Part shown: piece after piece, positions 8,912-17,118 of the stretch
How positions within the stretch are numbered: the stretch's first letter is position 1
Layout of the letters: the number at the start of each line of letters is the position of its first letter
Origin: Lentisphaera araneosa HTCC2155
Lineage (GTDB): Bacteria; Verrucomicrobiota; Lentisphaeria; Lentisphaerales; Lentisphaeraceae
Assembly: GCF_000170755.1 (NCBI RefSeq)
Contig: NZ_ABCK01000002.1
Location: 62,001-126,000 of the forward strand
Direction of reading: 5' to 3'
DNA: 64,000 nt
The notes under the pieces: generated by a model
What the model saw: only the letters and a program-made list of their open reading frames with translations
Databases searched by the model: none
What the model was told of the DNA's origin: nothing
Position numbers and translations under genes: made by a program

Positions 8912-10465
8912 ATGATTGAAGAAGACAATTTTGGAGTCCTCACACAAGAGGACTTAATTAAAATACAAGAAGACTACAAAAAGCAAAAACTCAAGGACAC
9001 CCTAACTGGACCTATTATTTCAACTTGTTTGCATGTAATTTTAATTTTAATCGCAAGTCTCTTTAAAGGAGAAATTAAAACAGCTAATGCTAATGTTGAA
9101 ATTACTCAAAAGGTTGAAGAAATCATCGAAGAACCACCTCCTCCACCTCCTCCACCTCCACCTCCACCCGAACCAGAACTTGAAACCGAATCAGAAACCA
9201 TTAACCCTGAAATTTCTGAGTCAGTCGATGTCACAGAAGATATTGCCACAGAAGTAGAAGAGATAACAGACGAACCACCTGCAGCTGATGTAATGGACGA
9301 CATGGAAATAATTTCAGATATTAAACCTTCTACTTCACCTCTCACTTCAGCTAAAATGTTTTCTTCTAGATCACCAAATGCTAAAGCTGTTGCTATTCGT
9401 AAATATGGTGGTTCAAGTACCGCTCAACAGTCTCTTGGCAAAGCTCTCGATTGGTTGGCTAAAAATCAAAACCCTGACGGTACTTGGGGACACGGACACC
9501 CAGAGGCTATGACGAGCTTAGCTATTCTAACTTATTTAGCTCACGGAGAAACTGGTAAATCAAAACGATATGGTAGTGTAGTAACAAAAGGTATTGCACA
9601 ACTTTCTGAATGGGGTAATTCAGGACGTTTTCCACTTGGAAAAAGCAAAGAAAGAAATGTTTATGAACATGCTTTAGTAGCTTATGCTCTATCAGAAGCG
9701 TATGCAATGACAAATAACTATGCCCTCCAAAATCCAATGAATAAAACGATAAAATTCATTTGTGACAATCAACATGAAAATGGTTCTTACATGTATGGCT
9801 ATGCGAAAAGTGGTGATTCAAATTTTTCTAATGCTTGTTGGAATTGGCAGGCTTTAAAAGCCGCAAAAGTTGCCGGTTGTACCGTTGAAAATCTATCTAG
9901 CACTATAGAGAAATCTATTGCTCATATGAAAAAATATGCCACTGATACAGGCTTCTATTACCGCTTACAAAATAAAGGCAAACGAGATCCTTCAATGAGA
10001 GCTGTTGGAGTACTTTGTATGCAATTACTTGGGGAGCAAGATCACCCTGCATGTAGACGATTGGGCGATCTAATCGTCAAAGAAGACGTGAAATTATTGA
10101 CATGGGAATCTCATGGCAGACACAATGACCCCGCGGGATTTTATCTTTATTGGATGTACTACGCTACTCAAGCTGTTTTTCAAAGAGGCGGTAGCGATTG
10201 GAAGTCTTGGAATCAATCATTTCAAAAAATTCTTGTAGAAAATCAACATCCAGATGGCTATTGGCAGAGCCCTGCTGAAGGTATTGAAACGGAAAGAGAA
10301 GCAATGAAAGACATAGATAATAAAGTATATTCAACCACACTTTGTGCTTTACAACTCACGGTTTATTATCGATACTTACCATCCTCTGTTTTAAAGAAAA
10401 CTAATTCCAAAGAATCACAATCTAAAGAATATATAGAGAGCGATGAGGATGTAGATATTTTCTGA
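8912..10465 (+). CDS. TonB-like N-terminus fused to alpha/alpha-toroid (terpene-cyclase-fold) domain
   Basis: A 517-residue protein with a short cytosolic start (1-32), one membrane segment (33-51), an acidic linker with a run of 12 prolines (75-86) as in TonB or other periplasm-spanning proteins, then from about residue 170 an alpha/alpha-toroid domain of the squalene-cyclase / prenyltransferase type. QW-like repeats are visible: NQNPDGTWG (about 185-193), DNQHENGSY and ENQHPDGYW. The DxDD motif of true squalene-hopene cyclases is not seen, so enzymatic cyclisation is unlikely. It may be an envelope-spanning protein whose toroid binds a peptide or glycan. It lies amid sulfatase genes but has its own upstream and downstream gaps. 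Confidence 0.75.
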   Translation: MIEEDNFGVLTQEDLIKIQEDYKKQKLKDTLTGPIISTCLHVILILIASLFKGEIKTANANVEITQKVEEIIEEPPPPPPPPPPPPEPELETESETINPEISESVDVTEDIATEVEEITDEPPAADVMDDMEIISDIKPSTSPLTSAKMFSSRSPNAKAVAIRKYGGSSTAQQSLGKALDWLAKNQNPDGTWGHGHPEAMTSLAILTYLAHGETGKSKRYGSVVTKGIAQLSEWGNSGRFPLGKSKERNVYEHALVAYALSEAYAMTNNYALQNPMNKTIKFICDNQHENGSYMYGYAKSGDSNFSNACWNWQALKAAKVAGCTVENLSSTIEKSIAHMKKYATDTGFYYRLQNKGKRDPSMRAVGVLCMQLLGEQDHPACRRLGDLIVKEDVKLLTWESHGRHNDPAGFYLYWMYYATQAVFQRGGSDWKSWNQSFQKILVENQHPDGYWQSPAEGIETEREAMKDIDNKVYSTTLCALQLTVYYRYLPSSVLKKTNSKESQSKEYIESDEDVDIF

Positions 10466-10674
10466 TTAGCAGCTGTGATATAAAGTTGGATTTCAATTCA
10501 TCATACACACGCAATAAAAATAACAAATTAGACATTGTAAATAATTGTTAATTAGATGTTTATGATAATTAATCTATAATATTTATAATGAAAAATATCA
10601 TTCTTTATAACATCTTTGAATCAAGTTTGTCTCATATAATAATATTAACTATTAGATTTTAAAAATACTTCAAA

Positions 10675-12156
10675 ATGAATTACATAAAAACACTTTGCCT
10701 GACAATCTTTTGTTTACCAATGATTTCTCTCTGGAGTCAAAACAATGACATAAAAGGCTCACGACCCAATATTATTTTGGTGATGACTGACGATCAGGGT
10801 ATGGGCGATTTGTCTTGCATGGGAAACAAAGTTCTTGAAACACCACACATAGATAAGTTCTATTCGCAATCCACTCGATTTACTGAATTTCATGTGAGCC
10901 CAACTTGTGCCCCAACACGTTCAGCAATAATGACCGGTCGCCATGAATTCCGAAATGGCGTGACCCACACCATAAGCCAGCGGGAACTGATGAATATTAA
11001 TTACACAACGATGCCTCAAGTTCTACAATCGGCAGGCTATCAAACCGGTATTTTTGGAAAGTGGCACTTAGGTGAATTAGAGCCCTACCCACCTCACAAT
11101 CGTGGTTTTTCTGAGGTCTTCATTCACGGTGGAGGCGCTATCGGAAAAGCTCACCAGGGAAGCTGTTCGGATTTCCCTCCCAACTTCGAAAATCTTTACT
11201 TTGACAATGTTTTTCTTCATAATCAGACCATAGTCCAAACCAAAGGCTTCTGTACAGATGTATTTTTCCAAGCCGCTCTTGGCTGGATTAAAGAACAGCA
11301 TCAAGCAAATAAGCCCTTCTTTGCTTACATCACGCCAAACGCACCTCATGCACCCATGATCGCCCCAGAGAGATATACCCAACGTTTCATTAAACTCGGT
11401 TGGGATAAAGAAACTGCCGGCCGCTATGGAATGATCGAAAACCTCGACGACAACTTTGGACTTCTCATAAGTAAGCTCGAAGAGTGGCAAATTTTAGACA
11501 ATACCTTAGTCATTTTCATGACGGATAATGGTCAATCGGCTAAGCCTGCCAAATTTAATGGGAAAAAATTAAAAGTTTATAATGCAGGCTTTAAGAGTGG
11601 CAAAGGTTCAATTTTCGAAGGCGGATCTCACGTACCTGCCTTTTGGCGTTGGCAAGGAGTATTAAATGAGAGCAAAGATATCAATGCTCTTAGCGCCCAT
11701 ATCGATTTGTTTAAAACCTTTGCTGAACTTGCAGGAGCAAAAATCCCTTATACATGCCAAGATATCGACGGCACAAGCCTCGTTCCACTTCTAGAAAACC
11801 CTGAATCAAATTGGCCTGATCGTGAACTCTTCTTTCATCGAGGCAGATGGAAAAAAGGTCAAAACCCTGAAAAATCTAAATCAAAAGGATACGCGGTGCG
11901 TACTCAACGTTGGCGCATGGTCGAAAAAAGACTCTATGACATAAGCAATGACCCATACGAATCTAAAGATGTCTCAAAGCAATATCCCGAAGTCATGCAA
12001 CGCTTAACTCAATCATATGAAAAATGGTGGCATGATACCGTCCCAATGATGATCAACGAAGACCGTCCTTTGTCCAGTGAATTTCCCTATGTGATTCGCT
12101 ATGAAAAACAAAAAGCAGAACGCGGTATCCCAGATTGGGTACCACCAAAAATTTAA
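10675..12156 (+). CDS. Secreted sulfatase (CAPTR type)
   Basis: A 493-residue type I sulfatase. Signal peptide 1 to about 22, then NIILVMTDDQGMGDLSCMG, formylglycine motif CAPTR (Cys 78), GKWHLGE, and MTDNGQSAK for the second metal site. FEGGSHVPAFWRW and the C-terminal YDISNDPYE block are standard for arylsulfatases. It opens a three-sulfatase operon (the next gene begins 29 bases downstream, the third overlaps). The 209-base upstream gap (10466-10674) is very AT-rich and presumably holds the promoter; TATAAT-like words at 10570-10600 are common there and cannot be ranked. Confidence 0.94.
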   Translation: MNYIKTLCLTIFCLPMISLWSQNNDIKGSRPNIILVMTDDQGMGDLSCMGNKVLETPHIDKFYSQSTRFTEFHVSPTCAPTRSAIMTGRHEFRNGVTHTISQRELMNINYTTMPQVLQSAGYQTGIFGKWHLGELEPYPPHNRGFSEVFIHGGGAIGKAHQGSCSDFPPNFENLYFDNVFLHNQTIVQTKGFCTDVFFQAALGWIKEQHQANKPFFAYITPNAPHAPMIAPERYTQRFIKLGWDKETAGRYGMIENLDDNFGLLISKLEEWQILDNTLVIFMTDNGQSAKPAKFNGKKLKVYNAGFKSGKGSIFEGGSHVPAFWRWQGVLNESKDINALSAHIDLFKTFAELAGAKIPYTCQDIDGTSLVPLLENPESNWPDRELFFHRGRWKKGQNPEKSKSKGYAVRTQRWRMVEKRLYDISNDPYESKDVSKQYPEVMQRLTQSYEKWWHDTVPMMINEDRPLSSEFPYVIRYEKQKAERGIPDWVPPKI

Positions 12157-12185
12157 CTTTAATCAACGCTACTAAAGGATTAGTA

Positions 12186-13580
12186 ATGCATACCATTAGA
12201 AATCTTATAACTTCCACAAGTCTATTCTTTCTTTTGTCAGCCTATTCGGCTGATAATAAAAAACTGGACATCAACAAACCTAACCTTGTAATATTTTTTA
12301 CAGATGACCAAGGGACACTCGACGTTAATTGTTACGGCTCTAAAGACCTTTACACTCCCAACATGGATAAACTCGCTGAAGATGGCGTGCGCTTTACTCA
12401 GGCCTACGCTCATCAGGTCTGCTGTCCTGCTCGTGCCATGCTAATGACAGGTCGCCACCCCCAGCGCAGTAATGTTAATCACTGGACACAAGGTGATGCC
12501 AAAGGTCCTAAAACCAGAAATATGAACCTAGAAGAATACACTCTGGCGGAGGCCCTTAAAGATTCGGGTTATAAAACGGCACTCTTTGGCAAATGGCACT
12601 TGGGAGCTCACCTTGATTATGGTCCAACTAAGCAGGGATTTGATGAATTTTATGGGATTCGAGGAGGTTTCATCGATAACTACAATCACTACTTCCTTCA
12701 TGGTGAAGGTTTTCACGATTTATACGAAGGGACAAAAGAAGTCTTTGATGAAGGAAAATACTTCCCTAATTTAGTGACTGATCGTGCGCTTAATTTTATT
12801 GATCGAAATAAAAACAATCCATTCTTTCTCTTTCTTGCCTTCAATATCCCCCATTATCCTGAACAAGCAGACCCAAAATTTGACGAACGATATAAAAACA
12901 TGAAAATGCCTCGTCAATCCTATGCCAAAATGATTTCTACCACCGATGATCACATGGGCCAAATCATGAGTAAATTACAGGAACATGGCATCTATGATAA
13001 CACCATAATCATATTTATGAGTGATAATGGTCATTCTAGAGAACGGAATCATATAAAATTTGATAATCACAAAAGCGGACTCGCCAAAAACACTAAATAT
13101 GGCGCCCTTGGCGGAGGTGGAAATACTGGTAAATGGCGTGGAAATAAAAGTAATTTTTATGAAGGTGGGATTCGAGTTCCCGCTATAATTACCTTCCCCA
13201 ACAAGCTACCCAAAGGCGCGGTTAGAGATCAGGCTATTACAGCAATGGATTGGATGCCTACAGTTTTGGAACTTTGTAATATTGAACCACCAAAAATAAA
13301 ATTTGATGGCAAGAGCCTCACCCAGGTCATTGCATCGGAGGACAATCCTTCTCCCCATAAAGTGTTAAACTGGCAATGGCATTTGGCCTGGGCTATTCGT
13401 CAAGGTAGTTGGAAACTAATGGGTCGCGGCACCGAGCCCACCTTTCTGGGCAATTTGGATGACAAACAGCCTGAGAAAACCAATTATCTAACTGAAAAAC
13501 CGGAATTAGTAAAGACACTTCACCAGCTTCATAAGCAGTGGGCTTTAGACGTGGATGCTCCACAAAGGAGAAAAAAATGA
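12186..13580 (+). CDS. Secreted sulfatase (CCPAR type)
   Basis: A 464-residue type I sulfatase. ATG 12186 is preferred because it follows AAAGGATTAGTA and begins a clear signal peptide (MHTIRNLITSTSLFFLLSAY); the longer frame from a TTG at 12135 would overlap the previous gene and hide the signal. Motifs: NLVIFFTDDQG, formylglycine site CCPAR (Cys 79, with Ala in the usual Ser position), GKWHLGAHLDYGP, MSDNGHSRE. GGGGNTGKWRGNKSNFYEGGIRVP is in the expected place of the C-terminal half. It is the middle gene of the 10675-15037 operon, and its stop overlaps the next start. Confidence 0.93.
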   Translation: MHTIRNLITSTSLFFLLSAYSADNKKLDINKPNLVIFFTDDQGTLDVNCYGSKDLYTPNMDKLAEDGVRFTQAYAHQVCCPARAMLMTGRHPQRSNVNHWTQGDAKGPKTRNMNLEEYTLAEALKDSGYKTALFGKWHLGAHLDYGPTKQGFDEFYGIRGGFIDNYNHYFLHGEGFHDLYEGTKEVFDEGKYFPNLVTDRALNFIDRNKNNPFFLFLAFNIPHYPEQADPKFDERYKNMKMPRQSYAKMISTTDDHMGQIMSKLQEHGIYDNTIIIFMSDNGHSRERNHIKFDNHKSGLAKNTKYGALGGGGNTGKWRGNKSNFYEGGIRVPAIITFPNKLPKGAVRDQAITAMDWMPTVLELCNIEPPKIKFDGKSLTQVIASEDNPSPHKVLNWQWHLAWAIRQGSWKLMGRGTEPTFLGNLDDKQPEKTNYLTEKPELVKTLHQLHKQWALDVDAPQRRKK

Positions 13581-15037
13581 AACTTTTAACCTACTCAAGG
13601 ATCTCTCTTAAATTAATTTGTACGATAGCGCTTTTTACTTGTAACTTAATTTCCAAAGAACAAGAAAGACCAAATTTCATTTTCCTTATGGCCGATGATC
13701 TAGGCTATGGAGATACAGGGTTTAATGGTAACAAAATTATCAAGACCCCACATTTGGATAATATGGCCAAAGAAGGTGCTCGCTTCACACATTTTTATTC
13801 AATAGGCCCCGTTTGCGCCCCTACCCGAGGCTCGGCCTTAACTGGTCGCCACTACATGCGTTATGGCATGATGGATGTAAACGTAGGAAAACTCCCACAT
13901 CAGGAAATAACTATCGCGCGACTCTGTAAACAACAGGGATATACAACTGGTCACTTCGGCAAATGGCATTTGGGAACCCTCAGTAAAATTGAATCGCCAC
14001 GACACAAGAACCCCGCCAAAGATTTCGCCCCGCCATGGGAACGAGATTATGACGATGCATTTGCCACTGAAATCTCTGTCCCCACCTGGGATCCCGCAGC
14101 TGGTAGATACCCTAAGCATGATAGTCCATATTGGCACAATGGTCAGAAAGTTACCGATAATCTATTAGGTGATGATTCACGAGTTATCATGGATCGTGCC
14201 ATACCGTTCATACGTAAGGCCGTAACCGACAAAAAATCTTTCATGACGACAATTTGGTTCCATACCCCACATAGCCCGGTGGTCGCTGGCCCTGAATATC
14301 TAAAAATGTACGAAGGCTACAAGGAAGGCGAGCAACACTACTACGGTTGTATCACTGCCATGGATGAACAAATCGGCCGTCTTCGTGAAGAATTAAGAAA
14401 GCTTAATGTCGATCAAAATACTATCATCTGGTTTTGCTCCGATAATGGCCCCGAAGGCCGTGGAAACCCAAAGAAAAAATATGACGCCTACCACGGCGCC
14501 TTTTATGGTACTGCAGGGAAGTTAAGAGGCCGTAAAAGGTCTCTTTACAACGGTGGTGTTTGCGTACCAGCCTTGGTAAGCTGGCCGGGAAAAATAGATG
14601 CTGGAAAAGTCATTAATACTCCCTGCTCCACTCTCGACTACCTTGAAAGTACTTTAGCTCAAATGAATGTTAAATACCCAGACTCAAGACCACTTGATGG
14701 CGAGAATATTATTCCAATTTTATTGGGAAAAACCAATAAACGCAATAAGCCAATTATATTTGCATCAAAAATCAGTTCACCTAAAACTTCTATTATTCAG
14801 GGTGATTACAAATTCTGTTCTAATCTTGACGGGAAAAACAAAGATGAACTCTATCACCTTCACGATGATTTTTCTGAATCAAAAAATATCATAAAAAATC
14901 ACCAAGAACGCTCAATAACTATGAAAAAAATGATCTATCAATGGCTAGAATCCTGCAATAAGAGTTTTCATGGAAATGATTACAAGGAAAAATACGAAGT
15001 CCAGGGAAGCTTTCTCAAGTACAATCAAGCAAATTAG
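13577..15037 (+). CDS. Secreted arylsulfatase (CAPTR type)
   Basis: A 486-residue type I sulfatase. The start at 13577 is fixed by an excellent ribosome site (AAAGGAG, 6-7 bases upstream) and an ATGA overlap with the preceding stop; the ORF can extend 13 codons further, but only inside the upstream gene. Signal peptide about 1-26, NFIFLMADDLGYGDTGFNG, formylglycine site CAPTR (Cys 80), GKWHLGTLSK, CSDNGPEGRG, then a Lys/Arg-rich GKLRGRKRSLYNGGVCVP segment. It belongs with the two upstream genes in one operon. The 155-base gap that follows contains no gene and separates sulfatases from pseudopilins. Confidence 0.94.
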   Translation: MKLLTYSRISLKLICTIALFTCNLISKEQERPNFIFLMADDLGYGDTGFNGNKIIKTPHLDNMAKEGARFTHFYSIGPVCAPTRGSALTGRHYMRYGMMDVNVGKLPHQEITIARLCKQQGYTTGHFGKWHLGTLSKIESPRHKNPAKDFAPPWERDYDDAFATEISVPTWDPAAGRYPKHDSPYWHNGQKVTDNLLGDDSRVIMDRAIPFIRKAVTDKKSFMTTIWFHTPHSPVVAGPEYLKMYEGYKEGEQHYYGCITAMDEQIGRLREELRKLNVDQNTIIWFCSDNGPEGRGNPKKKYDAYHGAFYGTAGKLRGRKRSLYNGGVCVPALVSWPGKIDAGKVINTPCSTLDYLESTLAQMNVKYPDSRPLDGENIIPILLGKTNKRNKPIIFASKISSPKTSIIQGDYKFCSNLDGKNKDELYHLHDDFSESKNIIKNHQERSITMKKMIYQWLESCNKSFHGNDYKEKYEVQGSFLKYNQAN

Positions 15038-15192
15038 CCAAAAACTCAGCTCATCCATATACACCAATCGTTAAGCCGCCTAAGCAAATTAGGTACATTT
15101 AATTCCCTTATTTACAACGTTTAATTGTAACAGCCTCATACGAGCCTTGTCACCTATTTATAATAGACAAATAATCAGGACAAGACCCGGAG

Positions 15193-15954
15193 ATGAAAAC
15201 AAATAAATTTACATTAATTGAATTGCTCATTGTTGTTGCAATCATTGGTATTTTAGCTTCATTATTGCTACCCGTCTTAAGCAAGGCTCGACAATCTGCT
15301 CGAGACATAACTTGTAGAAATAATCTAAAGCAACAGGGGCAGTTATACTATCTTTATGCTGATGATAATGACAGCTCACTCCCTTTGGAATTTGTAGATG
15401 CCAATTATCGAAATTCAAACCACATCCGTAGGGGTAATGGTAAATACGTCAACCTTGGACTGATTTATTCTGGTGGTTATTCAATCACTACTGAAACATT
15501 GATTGATCCAACATTTGAAAATAACTCAAATAATGAGAAAATGCTTTCCACGGGTAGTGACTCAAGAAAAGACATTGCAAATTTACCAGACGGTGAAGAG
15601 AGCAAATCTCACTACAGTGTAAGACCAGTTTATCAGACTTCTGACCAACCTCGCTTAACACCTTTTACATCGTTTATTTCAAACTATGCTTTAATTACTT
15701 GTGGTCTTTACCCCCTTTATGATGGAGATTTATTCCATCAGATCAAAGGTGTTAATGCTGTAGCGTCAGATGGTAGTGCAAAATTCGTGAAAGATCAAAA
15801 TGGTTGGATGGTGAACCTACTCACAAAAAGAGGAAACAAGAGGTACTACGACAAAAAGAATACCTCCAAATTCTCTCCTAGTAATGATCCTGATCCTTTA
15901 GATCTAGAGTTGGAAGGTGGCGCTTGGTTTTATCTTGATAATGCCTGGCGCTAA
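15193..15954 (+). CDS. Prepilin-type pseudopilin-like protein (H-X9-DG family)
   Basis: A 253-residue protein with a type IV prepilin leader: [20 protein letters not shown], cleaved before Phe 6 with Glu 10 as the conserved +5 residue, followed by an amphipathic helix with KARQSARD and a C-terminal globular domain. The C-terminus holds a variant of the H-X9-DG motif ([13 protein letters not shown], ten residues between His and Asp). These proteins are very abundant in Lentisphaerota and Planctomycetes; they are processed by a prepilin peptidase and are thought to be secretion-related or surface proteins, but individual roles are unknown. It is paralogous to the next gene, not linked to a pilus operon here. 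Confidence 0.9.
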   Translation: MKTNKFTLIELLIVVAIIGILASLLLPVLSKARQSARDITCRNNLKQQGQLYYLYADDNDSSLPLEFVDANYRNSNHIRRGNGKYVNLGLIYSGGYSITTETLIDPTFENNSNNEKMLSTGSDSRKDIANLPDGEESKSHYSVRPVYQTSDQPRLTPFTSFISNYALITCGLYPLYDGDLFHQIKGVNAVASDGSAKFVKDQNGWMVNLLTKRGNKRYYDKKNTSKFSPSNDPDPLDLELEGGAWFYLDNAWR

Positions 15955-16178
15955 ACATATGTCTAATAAAACGAAGCTTAAAGTTCATTCTGTAATTTTA
16001 TTTAATGACATGAACTAATACAAAGATGTATTCAGCCTGATTTTAAAGTTATCTGATCAAATATTTAAGGATTATTCCCTAAACTTAAAGAACATTGAGC
16101 TAGAAGTTAACGAAAAAAAGAACAATCAAAATCAAATATATGAATTTTTAGATTTGTAGGTTTAAAAGGAGTACAAAA

Positions 16179-17009
16179 ATGAAGAAGTATTTTTCACTGG
16201 TAGAAATGATGGCAGTTCTTGCGATAGTTGCAATCTTAACCTCATTGCTTGTTCCCGCTCTGCGCAAGGCAAGACGTGCAGCGCGAGACCTCTCGTGTTT
16301 AAATAATCTGAACCAACAAGGTCAGATTTACCATATTTTTGCAATAGATAATGATAACAAATTCCCCTTAGAATATGCTGAATCAAGAAGAAATAGTAAT
16401 ATTATAAGAAAAGGTGGATACGGCTCTGACTGGGGGAGATATAGAAATCAAGGTTTAATACACCAAGAGGGATATGATTTTCCAATAGAGACTTTGGCAT
16501 GCCCCACCTTTGATGAATCGGGTATACTTGCTGATGATTCGAGTGCCATGAAAGATAAAGATAAAATGGTTATAACTGGCGTAAACAGAGATAACTTAGA
16601 TACTCTCCCCGATCATGAACAAACAAAAATCCATTACAGTGTTAGACCCGTAGATTTAAGTGATAGCATTAAAAGATTCACACCCATGAGACTCTTCAAT
16701 GGGCATGGCTTGATTAGCTGCGGTCTTTACCCACTAAGAAGAGGTTTTATGTTTCATGATCTTAGAGGTACTAATGCAGTTTATGGCGATGGGAGTGCCA
16801 GATTTGTGAAAAATACAAATGGCTGGTTAACGGCTTTAACTGAAAATAGTGATGACGCTCACAAAGATAAACGTTATTATAATCGCATTAACGTAAACGG
16901 GAAATATTACCCTAATAACGTCAAAAAAGATAATACTGCTAATGAAAACACCCAGACGAATTTAGACTTAGATGGTGGTGTTTGGTTTTTCATCGATTCA
17001 GCTCATTAA
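16179..17009 (+). CDS. Prepilin-type pseudopilin-like protein (H-X9-DG family)
   Basis: A 276-residue paralog of the gene at 15193. The leader is short (MKKY), followed by FSLVEMMAVLAIVAILTSLL with the conserved Glu at +5. The body shares blocks with its neighbour: LNNLNQQGQIYHIFAIDNDN, HYSVRPV, LISCGLYPL and HDLRGTNAVYGDG. The start is supported by AAAAGGAG eight bases upstream. The two genes were probably made by tandem duplication and then diverged. The gap before it (15955-16178) holds no gene. As in the paralogs, the prepilin fold is clear but function is not. Confidence 0.88.
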   Translation: MKKYFSLVEMMAVLAIVAILTSLLVPALRKARRAARDLSCLNNLNQQGQIYHIFAIDNDNKFPLEYAESRRNSNIIRKGGYGSDWGRYRNQGLIHQEGYDFPIETLACPTFDESGILADDSSAMKDKDKMVITGVNRDNLDTLPDHEQTKIHYSVRPVDLSDSIKRFTPMRLFNGHGLISCGLYPLRRGFMFHDLRGTNAVYGDGSARFVKNTNGWLTALTENSDDAHKDKRYYNRINVNGKYYPNNVKKDNTANENTQTNLDLDGGVWFFIDSAH

Positions 17010-17118
17010 ACTATACAGAAAATCTCATTTAATAAACATTGAATCGTTATCTGTAACGAAATTAAAAATACTTTGTCAAAATCACTAAGATAATAACATA
17101 AGTAAATAAGCGGAAAAC

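Noticed and set aside
9106-9345. Gly/Ser-rich reading frame on the - strand
   Set aside because: It is the antisense shadow of the proline-rich linker of the toroid protein.
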